Below, piece by piece: positions 23,249 through 34,514 of a stretch of 64,000 nucleotides of DNA (positions are counted from its first letter, which is position 1; every line of letters begins with the position of its first letter). Source of the stretch: Naegleria lovaniensis (Eukaryota > Heterolobosea > Eutetramitea > Acrasida > Naegleriidae); assembly GCF_003324165.1 (NCBI RefSeq), contig NW_025407838.1, forward strand, positions 382,752 through 446,751. The letters are read 5' to 3'. The notes under the pieces were generated by a model, which was given only the letters and a program-made list of their open reading frames with translations, did no database searches and had not been told where the DNA came from. Both the position numbers and the translations under genes were made by a program.

Positions 23249-23792
23249 TCAAGAATGCATCGATTTATTGGCATCCCGAACGAAAATTCTTTCGGCCAAT
23301 TCTCGACCTTGGAATGTACCTCCCTGTTCGTAGTGATAATCAGTAAATTCAATTTTGATTTGTTCATTGTATGTTGATGATGAATGTGGGGAATGACCAC
23401 AGAATTGAAAAGTATAAAATGTTGAACTGCAACATCGAGCCACAATTAAAACTCACCTGCACGGTCCAGTAATTTCTTTGTTGCAACAATCGGAATCCTT
23501 TCTTCGACAGTAATTGAAAGAGAGTCCATGTGCCGGGTGTCATTGGTTGATACAAAGACAAGAAAGAATTCGAAGCTTGGTCATACAAGGTTTCGGAAGC
23601 CCATGATACAGTTAGTGAAGTTCCCTCGACATCGACTTTGGCGATAACTTGACCTGGTGTTGCATTTGTTGGGTAAGGCACGTTAAAAATGTCAGTAAAG
23701 GCTGGTTCGGAGCATTTGATGGCACTCCAAACTTCAGTGCTTTTATCATTCTTCGTAATCTTTTCAGTAACAACAACGAACTGCTGCGACAT
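23249..23792 (-). CDS. Small hypothetical protein, two exons
   Basis: The start MSQQFVVVTEKITK is at 23,792. Exon 1 (23,457-23,792) ends at TVQ before a GTGAGT donor. The simplest in-frame model uses the acceptor AACAG at 23,324-23,325, giving a 133-nt intron and a last exon of 24 codons (GGTFQGRELAERIFVRD...), 136 aa in all. The protein is soluble and has beta-rich stretches (GQVIAKVDVEGTSLTVSWA). I recognise no family. The tRNA gene lies just upstream in the opposite orientation, so the promoter region is short. The 3' part could instead be read through with a frame slip, so exon 2 is less certain than exon 1. Confidence 0.5.
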
Positions 23793-23904
23793 GTCTGACA
23801 ATTTTTTTGACGTTTGAAGGCAACGTGAACGATCTTCTGCGAATCTGCAGGTGTACTTTAAGTGTTTCTCTTTCGATAAACATATCAACCTTTTTTATCA
23901 AGAA

Positions 23905-23977
23905 GCCGACATAGCTCAGTTGGGAGAGCGTAAGACTGAAGATCTTAAGGTCCCTGGTTCGATCCCTGGTGTCGGCA
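23905..23977 (+). tRNA. tRNA-Phe (GAA anticodon)
   Basis: A 73-nt cloverleaf. The acceptor stem GCCGACA pairs with TGTCGGC and is followed by discriminator A. The D-arm contains AGCTCAGTTGGGAGAGC (A box). The anticodon stem TAAGA/TCTTA encloses the loop CTGAAGA with anticodon GAA. The T-arm carries GGTTCGATCC (B box). There is no intron. CCA is not encoded, as usual in eukaryotes. Confidence 0.97.
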
Positions 23978-23979
23978 AC

Positions 23980-23985
23980 TTTTTT
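23980..23985 (+). terminator. RNA polymerase III terminator of tRNA-Phe
   Basis: A run of six T on the non-template strand begins three bases after the tRNA discriminator base, the normal distance and form for a Pol III stop. Confidence 0.85.
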
Positions 23986-24119
23986 GTTTGGAATGCTTAG
24001 CACTTTCTTGAAGAATTAAAACTTGATGGGAGTAGTTCGAGTGACAGTCGATAACAAAAGGAAGGGTGCAAGCAAAACTGTTTTGTTGACTTTTTAATTT
24101 ATTGTAGTGTTAAAAAGGG

Positions 24120-27100
24120 TTACGAAATATCCTCACTATCCATCGAATCAGCAATTGGTTGTGATTCATTGTTCTTTTTTCTCGGAGAAGATGGATCCAA
24201 ACCATTGTCATGCATTTTCATGTCTTCATCCACCTTTGTTAATTCTTGAATGTCCTCCGTAGTGATTTCTTGAACATACATGACAGCTCCCTCCAGACAT
24301 GTCAAATAATAAACAACTTCACTGTTTCTAGATTGAGATGCAAACTTTGATAAAAAAGACAAAGCAGAATGAATGTTAGGAAGGTGAGAATGGACTACTA
24401 CATAAACCAAAATTGGGAAAAACTCATCCGCTCCAAATGAGAAATCTTTTCCTCTTTGAGTACAATTATCTTTAGCGATAATGTGTATTTGTCTTGCGCA
24501 AGAATAGACACAGTGTAACATATCCATTGGAGACACATAATAATTCAGATAGCTGAGAGTGGTGACTGGGTCGTAAAATGGAGTTTGACTGATTTTGTGA
24601 ATCATCTCCTTGATGGAATTCTGTTTTCCTGTAAACTTTACCCTTAATGGCAAAAATTTGTTAGCGACTCCTAGCTGATTTGGAGTCAGCTGCTTCAATA
24701 GGTTGGCCTGTTTTTGAAACTTGACATTTTCTGCAGAGTGAGCTTCAACTTCTATTTTTTGAAGCTTTACACCCAAGCCAAATTCATTGTAGATGAGTCT
24801 AGATAATAATCTCAGAAGCACTTGCTTTTCAACGTCTAACGTAATGGAATGCCTGGTACTCAAGTAATCTACAAAACTGGAAATATAATCAACAATTTCA
24901 GATGAAGATATCTTTTCTAGGCCAACATTGTTAAGTTCCTTAACAAACGTTCGCAGGGATTGACCTTCTTCTGTTCTTTGGTCTGCAATCAAATCAAAGA
25001 ATTCTTGTTCAATCTCCAATCTTTGATCGTTTTCTATACAATGAATACAAGATTGCCAAGTCTGATCGTCCAAATTCGGATCTTTGGAGTTGTTAGACTC
25101 CGATAATAAATGAAAGTTGCATAATGGGAGAGCTGGCTCTTCAATGTATCGTTTCAAAATTGATTTAAGGTTGATTGTCACATCTTTCTTTTGAATGACT
25201 TTCTTAGAAATTCCACTTTCCTTCTTCATTTGTATGAACTTGTCTGATAATTCTTTAGAAAGCTGTTCTAACAGAGAGATCTCGTTCCATTGTGCACAAA
25301 GTACTTCATTTTCGCTTAAAATCTCGTCAACTTCTTTGTAAAAAGCTTCTTGTTTTACGAAATGAGGCAGCAAGTTATAGCACTTGATCGTAATATCTCC
25401 TTGTTCGACTTGGTGTTGTTTTAGATGCTGAGACTGTTGCAACAAAATGTCTCGGATGATATCAATCTTCTCCTTCAGGACCTTTTTACATCCTTTTTCA
25501 AGCTCTCTTCTATGTTTTAGACGTATTAGCTTACATCTAGCCAAGTCCTTGTATATTTGAAGTAACTTTGAATCATGACATCTTTGAATAAATGAATATT
25601 CTTGCTGAATTTTGTCATACTCCACTTCCTGGCGTTTTCTCAAATCTTTGATCACTTGCTTACTCTCTTTTAGATAGTTGCTAAGTCTTTGTTCGTACTT
25701 TACCAATTCATCCTTCCAATCATCCTCAGTGCGTTTCTTAGGATTTGATGTGAATAATTTCTTTAACAGATTGTCTCGCTTTGGTTGGAAGTGCTTCATT
25801 TCAGAGTTGTTAGTAAGAAATGTTTGCCTTCGTTGCTTTGTGGGCGACATGGGTTCAGTTGGAGTTGTTGGAGACTTTGGTCTTATTCTTTCCTCTGAAA
25901 ATAAGGGCTTTGTAGACATGTCCGTTAGAGGGCTATGCATACTGTCTTTTCTAAATATGAATGATGTTGTCGAATGAACTTCGTTTGGCTCCTCTCTAAA
26001 AGAGCTCAAGCTTACATCAAATTCATTTGTGGCAAGTGTATCTATTAATCGTGAGTTAGAAACAAAGCTTTCAGAAATAGCAAAACCCTCAGATGGTTTG
26101 CTAATAGCTGCTTTGCTTTTGATAGAAACTGGTGGTGAAGATTTTTGTTTGCTTTCCTTATTCACAGGAGAATTAGACTCATTTCCCAAGAAGTACTTTT
26201 TTGAGCTTGAATCTTCTTCTTTTTCTTGGATAAACTGCTGCATGTGCTTTCTAATCTTGGTGTTCCTTTTTGAGCTTACACCAAACTCATCGCTCTCTTC
26301 AACGTCATCGTCTGTATCATTGACTGAGAATTTTAAAAAGTATTCCCTTTTCGATTCATCCATTGTGGTAATTTCGTCGTCCCAAGCGCTTCTTAGCTCT
26401 GCAACCCAGGAAGGAACAGCACCTGCATTTGGTAAAATGGTTTTCATCAGGTCCTCATCTGTTTTGGTGATGTTCTCTTCCTTCTTTTTAGTATTCGGTA
26501 TAAAATAATTTGCCTAAAATATATATTTAACATGATCCCAATTGTCATGTGATACTTACTTTGATAACAGTGTCAGAGCTTGTGGTTGTTGTCGATATTG
26601 TAAAATCCTCATACTCTTTTACATTTTCTTTTAACTTTCTAATGTTTTCTTCAAGAGCTTCAAAGTTGTCTTGATTTAAAAATACAGGAGCTTCCGATGA
26701 GGCGTTCTTGATAACAATGGGTTCTTCAGTTATTGGAGGCTCGTCAGTGTCATGTGATATTTTTGCTTCGTTTCGAATGTTGTGTGAAGAAGAGCTCACA
26801 ACAAAATCAGAGTTAATGCCACTCACGCCTGTTGGAGAAAATGCAGAGCTAAGAGAAGATACAATTAAATCGTCCCTTACTGACGACCTGTCAGAGGATG
26901 GGACTGAGCTATTGGGTACACTGCTCGGAGTTGAAAGCGAAGCTGGAATTCTTTGGAAACTTGAAGGAGGAGATGAGAAAGAAGATGAAAGGGAAATACA
27001 TGTTTCAGTATCCAAAGGACAAGAAGAAGAGGAAGAAGCGCTTCCACCTATTTCTTGTACAGGCCGCTTCTCAATGACTACATAGTCATCTTCGGGATGT

Positions 27101-27324
27101 TCTACATCTGTTCCTTCTCCTTTAATCATGGTTGATAATTTGCTTGTACTTCCATGTTCCGCAATGTTGTTATTCCTCTTAATACCAATTAATAATTTTG
27201 AACATGGTTCAGTTTCTTCTTCAAAATTATTTGAGATCAAACATTCACTTGTTCCGCTCTCCTCTTTGACATTGGAAGAAGGCCTTTTAGACTCTTCTCT
27301 TGGTGATGATGAAAGTGTGGCCAT
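24120..27324 (-). CDS. VPS9-domain Rab5-type guanine nucleotide exchange factor (I)
   Basis: Two exons, 26,560-27,324 and 24,120-26,513, are joined by a 46-nt intron (GTAAGT...TTTTAG), giving 1,052 aa with no frame break. The N-terminal 450 residues are Ser/Glu-rich and disordered. A coiled-coil region at about 520-650 (YEQRLSNYLKESKQVIKDL) follows. The C-terminal VPS9 domain is recognised by SPMDMLHCVYSCARQI and by GADEFFPILVYVVVHSHLPN followed by the helix ending YYLTCLEGAVMYV. The Asp in the first part of that block corresponds to the catalytic Asp of Rabex-5/Vps9p. Such proteins activate Rab5-class GTPases on endosomes. The start is the ATG at 27,322-27,324. A second, unrelated-looking VPS9 protein lies 1.2 kb away on the same strand. 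Confidence 0.85.
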
Positions 27325-27569
27325 CACGTGTGCGAGAAGAGTGTGCGATGGAACAATTATTTTTTAACGAGGGCCGCCGAGAAACGAATGACCTTTGAAT
27401 TTTCGTGATTGATGGTCAATATGAGATGAATTGCCGTTGAAATGAAAGTATCTTTTTTGGATTCACACTTCAAAAGAGAATTGTTTATTGTTTGTTGATT
27501 CCATAAAGTTTGATGGTCCTCCTCGTTTGAGAGCCGAACAATATTGAAAGTACAGCAGCAAGAAGAAAA

Positions 27570-28516
27570 ATGAGTGAATCAAAAACACTGACCGAAGTAT
27601 TGGCCACTCTGCAGCGTGAAGGAGTGAAGGTTCCTCCACCTCCAATCGCACCATACAAATCTCATAAATTGGGATATCAATTCAAACAACCATCCACTCC
27701 AAGCGAAAAGTTTGTTAATAATTCTTTGTATTCTGGTAGGTTGAATTTTAAAGCACAACAACAAATAGTTTCGAAAATTTTAAATTGTTGTTGGTAATGG
27801 AAATTCATTGATGATACCATTGTCATCAACGATCATGATAACATCACCAAAATAATAACAATCCACCAATGATAATATTAATTGGATTTCGGATGAAATA
27901 TGACGATATTAATGGATTTTTTAATAATGACGATGATGAAAATAATTATTCACAACAATGATATCGTGCAGCATTTTGGGGATTTGGAGCAGGAACCATT
28001 GTTGCTTGGTTCTATGACTACAAAAAAGTCACTCGTATGCCATACACAAAGGCTCTTGCCCTTCACGCTAAAACTATCCGAGGCCCATTCGCTTTAGTAT
28101 CATCAATTGGAGTCACTCACTCAGCTGTTAGTTGCTTATTGGATGTTTATAACTCTGGAGGATACAACAGATTTGAAAAGGAACAAACTCTTGGACAAAA
28201 AACACTTTCAGCATTTGCAGCTGGTTCTGTGATTGGAGTATTCAAAGCCAGTCCTTCCACGGCAATTGGTTTCGGAACTTTATTCGCTGGAGTGTCGCTA
28301 GTTTTCAATTATTACACTGACAACTTCTTACCTGATGACAAAGCAAAAAGATCTCAATTGTTCAATGAAAGATTTGTCAAGTCAAATGAGCCAGCTCCAG
28401 ACCATATGCGTCCTGAGAATATCAATGGAGACAAGCTTTTTGTGGGATCAGCCTTTTTTGAAGAATCAAAAGCAAGAAAGAAAAATACTTCTACAGTACA
28501 ATTCGATGAGCAATAG
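27570..28516 (+). CDS. Tim17/Tim22/Tim23-like inner-membrane protein, possibly complex I NDUFA11
   Basis: Exons 27,570-27,735 and 27,972-28,516 are joined by a 236-nt intron (GTAGGT...TGCAG), giving 236 aa. Gly-rich membrane segments fit the Tim17 superfamily: AFWGFGAGTIVAWFYDY, FALVSSIGVTHSAVSCLL, LSAFAAGSVIGVFKASPSTA and GFGTLFAGVSLVFNYY. The N-terminal polar stretch of about 55 residues and the short hydrophilic tail are compatible with the complex I subunit NDUFA11/B14.7 or with a metazoan-like TIMMDC1 relative; I cannot separate these by eye. The intron removes an AT-rich stretch containing several stops, and the join YSG/AFWGFG places a glycine-rich helix in frame. It is transcribed toward the second VPS9 gene with about 30 nt between the stops. 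Confidence 0.55.
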
Positions 28517-28546
28517 GTATGATTGGATTTGTTAGGGATAAATAAA

Positions 28547-31290
28547 TTATTCATTGTTGCTATTACTCATTTGATTTTTGATAAAGTTGTAAATGCTAGC
28601 TAGCTTCTTATATTCGTTCATTAAGTGCTCCAAATCACGAATACAAAGATCCTGCACTTGAACTTTTTCAAAGTTCAGCTTTTTCACAATTAACTTAGAT
28701 GAAGCAAAGAGTGATCAAAAAACATACCTTAGGGAGATTCGTATTGTTGACAAAATACACAAGATGTTCCCACTTGTCTTCAGCATGGATACTGCTCTCA
28801 ACAACTTTGGCTTGGTCCTCAGTTGGCAGATCACTGCTATTTACAATTTCTTGTTTTGAATTTGGCACAAATTCAGCCTTGAGCTCCGTGCTGCTTGCTG
28901 ACTCATTGTTGAATGGAGATGGTTGCGCTGTGGTTGCCGTATCACTTGATGACACAGGGATTATTGTGTTCTCTTGCGTGTCAGCGAAAGACTTTTCAAC
29001 TTCTTTCTTTTCCTTGTCATGTACTGCGTTATCGACTGAGGATTCTGCATTGTGATTTTGAGAGGAAGCACCTCCCTCGATCATATTTGGTGCCCTAAGT
29101 GCGTTTTCTTCTTGTTGTGTAGTAACATTATCCACTGTTTTAACATTACGGTCTCTCTTTTCATGTTCTTCCGTTGTAGAAATAGCTTTTCCAAAAACAT
29201 CTTCAAAATTGATTACTTGCTGGAAGGTTGATTCGTCCATGTTGAGCTGAGTATGATCACATGAAAGCCAAAAGGCCATCGCTAATTCAAGTGAGGTCAA
29301 GAAATACCCTGTGTGCCCTTCTAAACTTTGTGGATTTCTGTATTCTTGAATATATCTGAGAACAGTAAGATTTCATTTGATCAAGAATACAATTATTGTT
29401 GCACTTACTTGATATTAGAGTGTAAATGAGGTACGTTGGATCTAAGAACAATAAAGATTAATAAAGGTACAAAATCATCAGCGCCAGGCGCATCTAATTC
29501 TTGCATTACTTTTTTCAAAAGATTCATGGTTAAATGGCAGCAGTTAGAAACACAAATTAGCTTATCTCTTGGTGTTTTGTAAAATGTGATCTTTTTGAGC
29601 TCTATGGAAAATCATATGAATATTAAAGCAGACTAATTCTGGTACAAACCTTCAACAGCTTTCACAAAAAGGGCGTCTTCTACTAGCTTGGGTGTGATAT
29701 CAAGATTTTTTGGTGTTATCACTCTCTTAAACATGGAAATTCTTGAGGCAACTTGATTGTCAATCTCAATATCTTCCAATGTTGGAGAAAAAACTCTGTG
29801 CATGTCAGTACGAGAAATCATAACATGTAATACATACTTGGAAAATATTTTGGTCATGACATATTTCTCAATTCCTTCTCTTGCGTTCATCAGATCTTGT
29901 TCCGTAGCATTCTTCCATTGCTCATGCTGTGATATTTCTCGCATAATATCTGTCAAAAATGTTTGCACAATTTTCGGAGTATTGGGATTGTATTCCTTAT
30001 TTGAAATCTCAAAAGTAAATGACTTGATTTTTCGTGTAAGCTGTACAACCGATTTGTCTTTAAGTTTTTGAAGAAAGGCCTTAAAATCAAATTTGTAATC
30101 TTTTTTCTCAGCATTAAAAGCAGAGGTTGTTTCTGTAGGATCTGATTTCTTTTGAAAAAGGTCATTTGAATTCCCATTATGTGAATCAATAAGTTGATTA
30201 ATTTTGTTGTTGGTATTTACATTTCTTGGAGAGGCGAGAGTATTATTAGCATGATTTTTGTTTTTCATGTTTGCTGTTTTGATAAATAATGATTCAGATT
30301 CATCTGCAGGTAATTCCACATTATCTGTCATGAAATGATCTTCCATAGATGATGAATATGTTGGTACAGAGTTGGATAACCCAGATCCAGGCTTTTTTGA
30401 TGGAATATCAATAGATCTTGTTTGGGGAGATCCGAGAGGAGAATTATTCTTGTCTACAGAAACAAAATCATTTTCGGAATCATCAAAGACCATGGAATAG
30501 GATCGAGTAAATTTTTTCTCATTGCCATTGTGTGAACTTAGTTTTTCGTCATCTGTCCATGAACATCCAGCATAGGTGATAGGATTAGATATTAGATAGA
30601 GTTTGACTTGTACTGAATCTAAATTCATAGATTTTTCTTCTAAATGAAGAGTTTTGTCTTTTTGAATTTCAGGCGATCCCACAATCCAATAATTTGAAGT
30701 GTTACTTGCTGGTTGTGACGGTGGACTCATGATGTTTTCTTCTAGATTGACTTCTCCCTTTCTTAATATTTGAATTTTTGCCTTAACGTCATAGGGAGGA
30801 TCAAAGCAACACTTTCCAGTTTCACTATATTTTGTAATGAGCATGAGTACGAACTCAGAAATCAAGAGAATACTCACCTATTTTTGTAAGTAAATAAAGA
30901 CTTTGGTTCTTGGAAAAAGCTAATACATTCTTCTCCAGTGGGTGGGCCTTGAAGTATTTGAATTGCTCCGAAATCTTCCGTAAATATTCCTCTTATTCCA
31001 TTCATCGTAATAAATTGATGTGGATTGTGTTGATTGACAAACGCAATATGACTCTGCATGAAATCAATGTTCGGAGTAGTTGCACTGTTTGATGTCGATG
31101 ATGGTTTACTAAACAGAGAATGATTTTTAATATTTGATAAACACGAGGCTACGCTCTGATCGTGAGGGAACAGTAACACAGCATCATTATCAATTATTGT
31201 TTTGACAATCGATGCAAACTGTTTGTTCTCCCGCAAAGTTCGAACCAGCCGATTATTCTGCTTTTCGTATTCAAAGAAATTAGAAGGCAT
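28547..31290 (-). CDS. VPS9-domain Rab exchange factor (II), five exons
   Basis: Exons 30,878-31,290, 29,650-30,824, 29,409-29,601, 28,728-29,355 and 28,547-28,678 give an uninterrupted 846-aa protein; the introns are 53, 48, 53 and 49 nt, all GT-AG. The N-terminal third has a small folded-looking part (FFEYEKQNNRLVRTLREN) and then a Ser/Asn-rich linker. The VPS9 domain spans exons 2-4: a helical bundle before (FLQKLKDKSVVQLTRKIKSF), ISMFKRVITPKNLDI, KLICVSNCCHLTMNLL, then GADDFVPLLIFIVLRSN and NIKYIQEYRN ... GHTGYFLTSLELAM, which closely follows Rabex-5 and Vps9p, including the catalytic Asp and the Tyr-rich helix. A polar tail ends the protein. An endosomal role is inferred from the family. 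Confidence 0.9.
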
Positions 31291-31477
31291 TTTTGTTGTT
31301 TTTTTAGAATGAAAATTGGAACCATTTAGGATAACGTTCGAGCCTCAAACGATTTTTTCATGACAGGTTGACTTTGAATCTTTTAAGGTTTTTCACTAGT
31401 TGAGTATGAACTTTTTCAACTTCTTGTTTGACCAATGAAACAATTTTTGAAAAACAACTCGTGCAAGTTCAAAAAAA

Positions 31478-31780
31478 ATGGCTCAAGGCGGTGTAAAATC
31501 AGCTTCGAAGGCAAAGATGCAAAAATCAAAAAGAGCTCCTCCTTCAAACGGAATTAAAAAGAAGAGCAAGACAAAACAAGAGGAAATTAAAAAACAAATT
31601 AAAAAGCAATGTACTGTAGCCACCGCTGCATATATTGAAGGTGAAATGTTAGCAAAATTGAAAAAAGATGGAAAACCGTTACATTTTTTGAAAGATGCTG
31701 CTACCACCAATACTGCAACTAGTGGAAAGGCATCAGCTTCTAATAAGAAGGATCAAAAGAAGAAAACCACAAACAAATAG
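31478..31780 (+). CDS. Small Lys-rich protein, possibly UPF0390/DUF2462
   Basis: A 100-aa single-exon protein beginning MAQGGVKSASKAKMQKSK, about a third Lys. The MAQG start, the early basic stretch, a central helix (QEEIKKQIKKQCTVATAAYIE) and an Ala/Lys tail are reminiscent of the UPF0390 (Leydig cell tumour 10-kDa homologue) family, which is small, basic and likely nucleolar. The likeness is compositional and could be chance. The upstream ORF-free stretch and the A-rich context just before the ATG fit a normal start in this genome. It is divergent from the VPS9 gene, 187 nt apart. Confidence 0.5.
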   Translation: MAQGGVKSASKAKMQKSKRAPPSNGIKKKSKTKQEEIKKQIKKQCTVATAAYIEGEMLAKLKKDGKPLHFLKDAATTNTATSGKASASNKKDQKKKTTNK

Positions 31781-32034
31781 ATTATTATTACATCCCGAAT
31801 ACACCCGATGAAAATATTTCTCATCAACATATTTGCAACCAAGCTCGTAAAAATATTTGAAGTGGATGTATTCACGAATGCATCATTGGTGAACAGAGCA
31901 TCAAAAAACACTTCGTAAACATGAAACAAGCGAGTGGAGTCATCACAATTGTTTGTAGATATTTTCTAGTTGAACGATGAGCTCAATTAAATAATATTTA
32001 TGATGAAAAAGAAACTCGGTGTGCAAATTAAAAA

Positions 32035-34436
32035 ATGCAGGTCGTTCCTTCTGCGTCTTCACTCGACCATTCACAAAACAATATCATCACCCACTCAAGC
32101 TCACAGATGTTATGTCAACAACAACAACAACCAATGATCATTGATGTTGAACACCTTTTTAAAGCTTTGGAATTTCATGACTGGAATCAGGGCACGGTAT
32201 GAAGGCAAACGTCTATCAGACAGGGTCTCGGGTCTATGGAACTGCTCAACCCAACGCCGATTATGATTTTTTCGTAATTATTTCTGATGATGACTATCAA
32301 CAATTGGACAATCATTACAGGAATAAGAGAAAAAACAGCAACGTATCATTGGACAAAACGACAACCTTGAGGCATAGTGCGTTCAACAATCAGTGGTACT
32401 ATTCTGGAATAACTTTTGAAGAGGGACAATATGATGCAAGCAAAAACGAAGACTCCTTTTTCGGAGATGGATTTATTGAGGGCTATCAATGTCTTTTTCT
32501 GTCTTACCCAATCGCTAATGAAATTGCAGAGCTGAATGTAAATCTTTACAAGTATTCAACATTTAAAACCAAGCTAGATGAAAATTGGTTGCAAGCACTC
32601 ATGTGTATTTATTTACCTCTACAACACGTGTGGAAATTAGACTTTCCGAACCTTCATACAGAAACTAAAATTTATTTTCGAAAATTGATTGTGTCTGTGG
32701 TAGGTGAGGCAGGAAAACATTTTCAAATGGCAAGAAGGAAATGGAATTCTTTTAACAATAGTGCACAGGATTCTCGTAACGATTCCAATATTTCTAATTA
32801 TCAAGAACGAAAATACATTGCTCATACTTTTAGGGACCTATTATTTGGAAAACAAATTGCAACCTATTTGAAAATTATTGATTATACAGAAGCAAATGCA
32901 ATCTATTACGAAATAATGTCGAGCTTTCCAAATGATACATCTTGGTCGACATTTGAAAAGAAATATTACCCAAGATATCAATTATTGAAAGATCAGTTTA
33001 ACGCAATTACAAAAAAAGATGACATAGTCAGCGATGAAGAGTTTAAATTGAACGGATCTTTTACGCTAGCTTTGTTGAGAAAATTGAATGGAGATATTCC
33101 TACCTTTTTAGACCAGTTAAGACTTTACTTTTCAATCGAGTCACATACATGGATGGAGAATGGGGTATACTATGTCTATGTCAAAGGTGTGGATGAGTCA
33201 CCAAGTTATTCAAAAATTGTTCAAGAGGTATTTCATGGTATGGTACTTTGCAAACAACAATCTGAGAATGTTTCGAATGAGATAGCTTGTCAAATTTTAT
33301 GCAAACCACCCAACAAGATTATACCTTACAGCAATGCTTTCTCGTACAAAGTTTCGAATTGGAAAAGCTCTATCGTTTTTGAAAGGTATACAAACAGTGT
33401 GATGGTACATTTATTCTTTGATATATTCTCAAAGAAATGGATGATATGCTCTGAAAACAGTTTTAATGGCCAAGAAGAATTCAATGGGTGTAATGAATCA
33501 ATACGGGACATATTTTGGAATTTTTTAAACAGGAATAACTCAAGAGCCTCATCTCACGAAAAACTTTCACACTTTCCAATATCAAGCTTCCAACAAAATT
33601 CTCCAACTAGCTTGACTTTTGACATTTCTCCAAATCTTTTCACTAATGGTTTGTGTAGCGACATCAACGAAAAGCCAATGCCAATAGTTACACTTTTGTC
33701 AAGTTACAACGATATAGCAAACCTGGCAAGTTATTTTACACCAGCCCAAACAGCCACGAGAAAGAGCTTTGTGTTTTCAAAAATAGTAGAAGACCATGAT
33801 TTTATAGAATTCAGTTTTGACAACATTTCAGAGGTGAAAGCATATGCAAATACCTGCGACCCGTTTTATGTGAAAGAGTGCATAGTATGGGATGGAAATG
33901 GGTTTGAGTCAGTACCATGTCCTCAATATGAGTCTTTGGAATACCTTATTGAAAATATTCAGTTAATCAATGAAAAATCGCAACGCATTGATTCCAATGA
34001 AATTTCACAAACATCCGAACTCTTGCTAATTCACATGATTGAGATTTCAAGAGTTTGCATTCTCAGTGAATCCACCACTGAAAAAGTGCGAAAGCTAATT
34101 CAAGGATCAAAATTTGAAACGCTCTTTGAAAATGTTCTGCACAAGCTTTCGAGGTTTTGTGAATGTTTGACCGAAATTTATTGGAATGTTGAAAAAGCTA
34201 GCAATGGAGATTTAAAGAAATTTAACGAAAAATTGGCAGAAGTCAATTTTCAGGATTATTTCACAGACATTTCTGGTATCAACTTTGTCAAAAACTTGCT
34301 GCTTTCTCAGATTAAGAAAGTTAAGACAAACATGCCTAAAAGCTCACAAGCCATCCATTTAAGCCTTGCTGAAAGATTGAATCTAAGTCCTGCAAAACAG
34401 ATGTTTAAATGCGTGTGCAGCTTCCGAAATCGATAA
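32035..34436 (+). CDS. Nucleotidyltransferase fused to a degenerate RNA-ligase-like domain
   Basis: About 800 aa from the ATG at 32,035 (MQVVPSA), with one 1-nt slip near 32,198 just before MKANVYQ. The N-terminal domain is a pol-beta-type nucleotidyltransferase: TGSRVYGTAQPNADYDFFVI has the Gly-Ser and Asp-X-Asp pattern, then YSTFKTKL and a helical part with IAHTFRDLLFGKQIATYLKI, as in stand-alone bacterial and phage enzymes. From about residue 375 the order of strands resembles T4 Rnl-type ligases: EVFHGMVLCK, NAFSYKVSNW, VFERYTNSVMV, KKWMICSENS, and later CIVWDGNGF and VPCPQYESLEYL. The lysine expected in motif I (E-K-x-D-G) is Arg here (E-R-Y-T-N-S), and the motif V lysines are absent, so adenylylation is unlikely. 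The third nucleotidyltransferase carboxylate may also be Asn (ELNVNLY). Confidence 0.6.
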
Positions 34437-34514
34437 CAACAGATTGGAGTGTACACTAGTTGTTGGGGAATAAAGGAGAGTACCAAGTTGCATAATTTAG
34501 ATTTAATTCAATGG

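Noticed and set aside
23427-23456. A 30-nt GT-AG intron in the small hypothetical gene
   Set aside because: It is a multiple of three with no stop, leaves the following sequence out of frame, and a 133-nt intron to the AACAG acceptor closes the frame without any slip.
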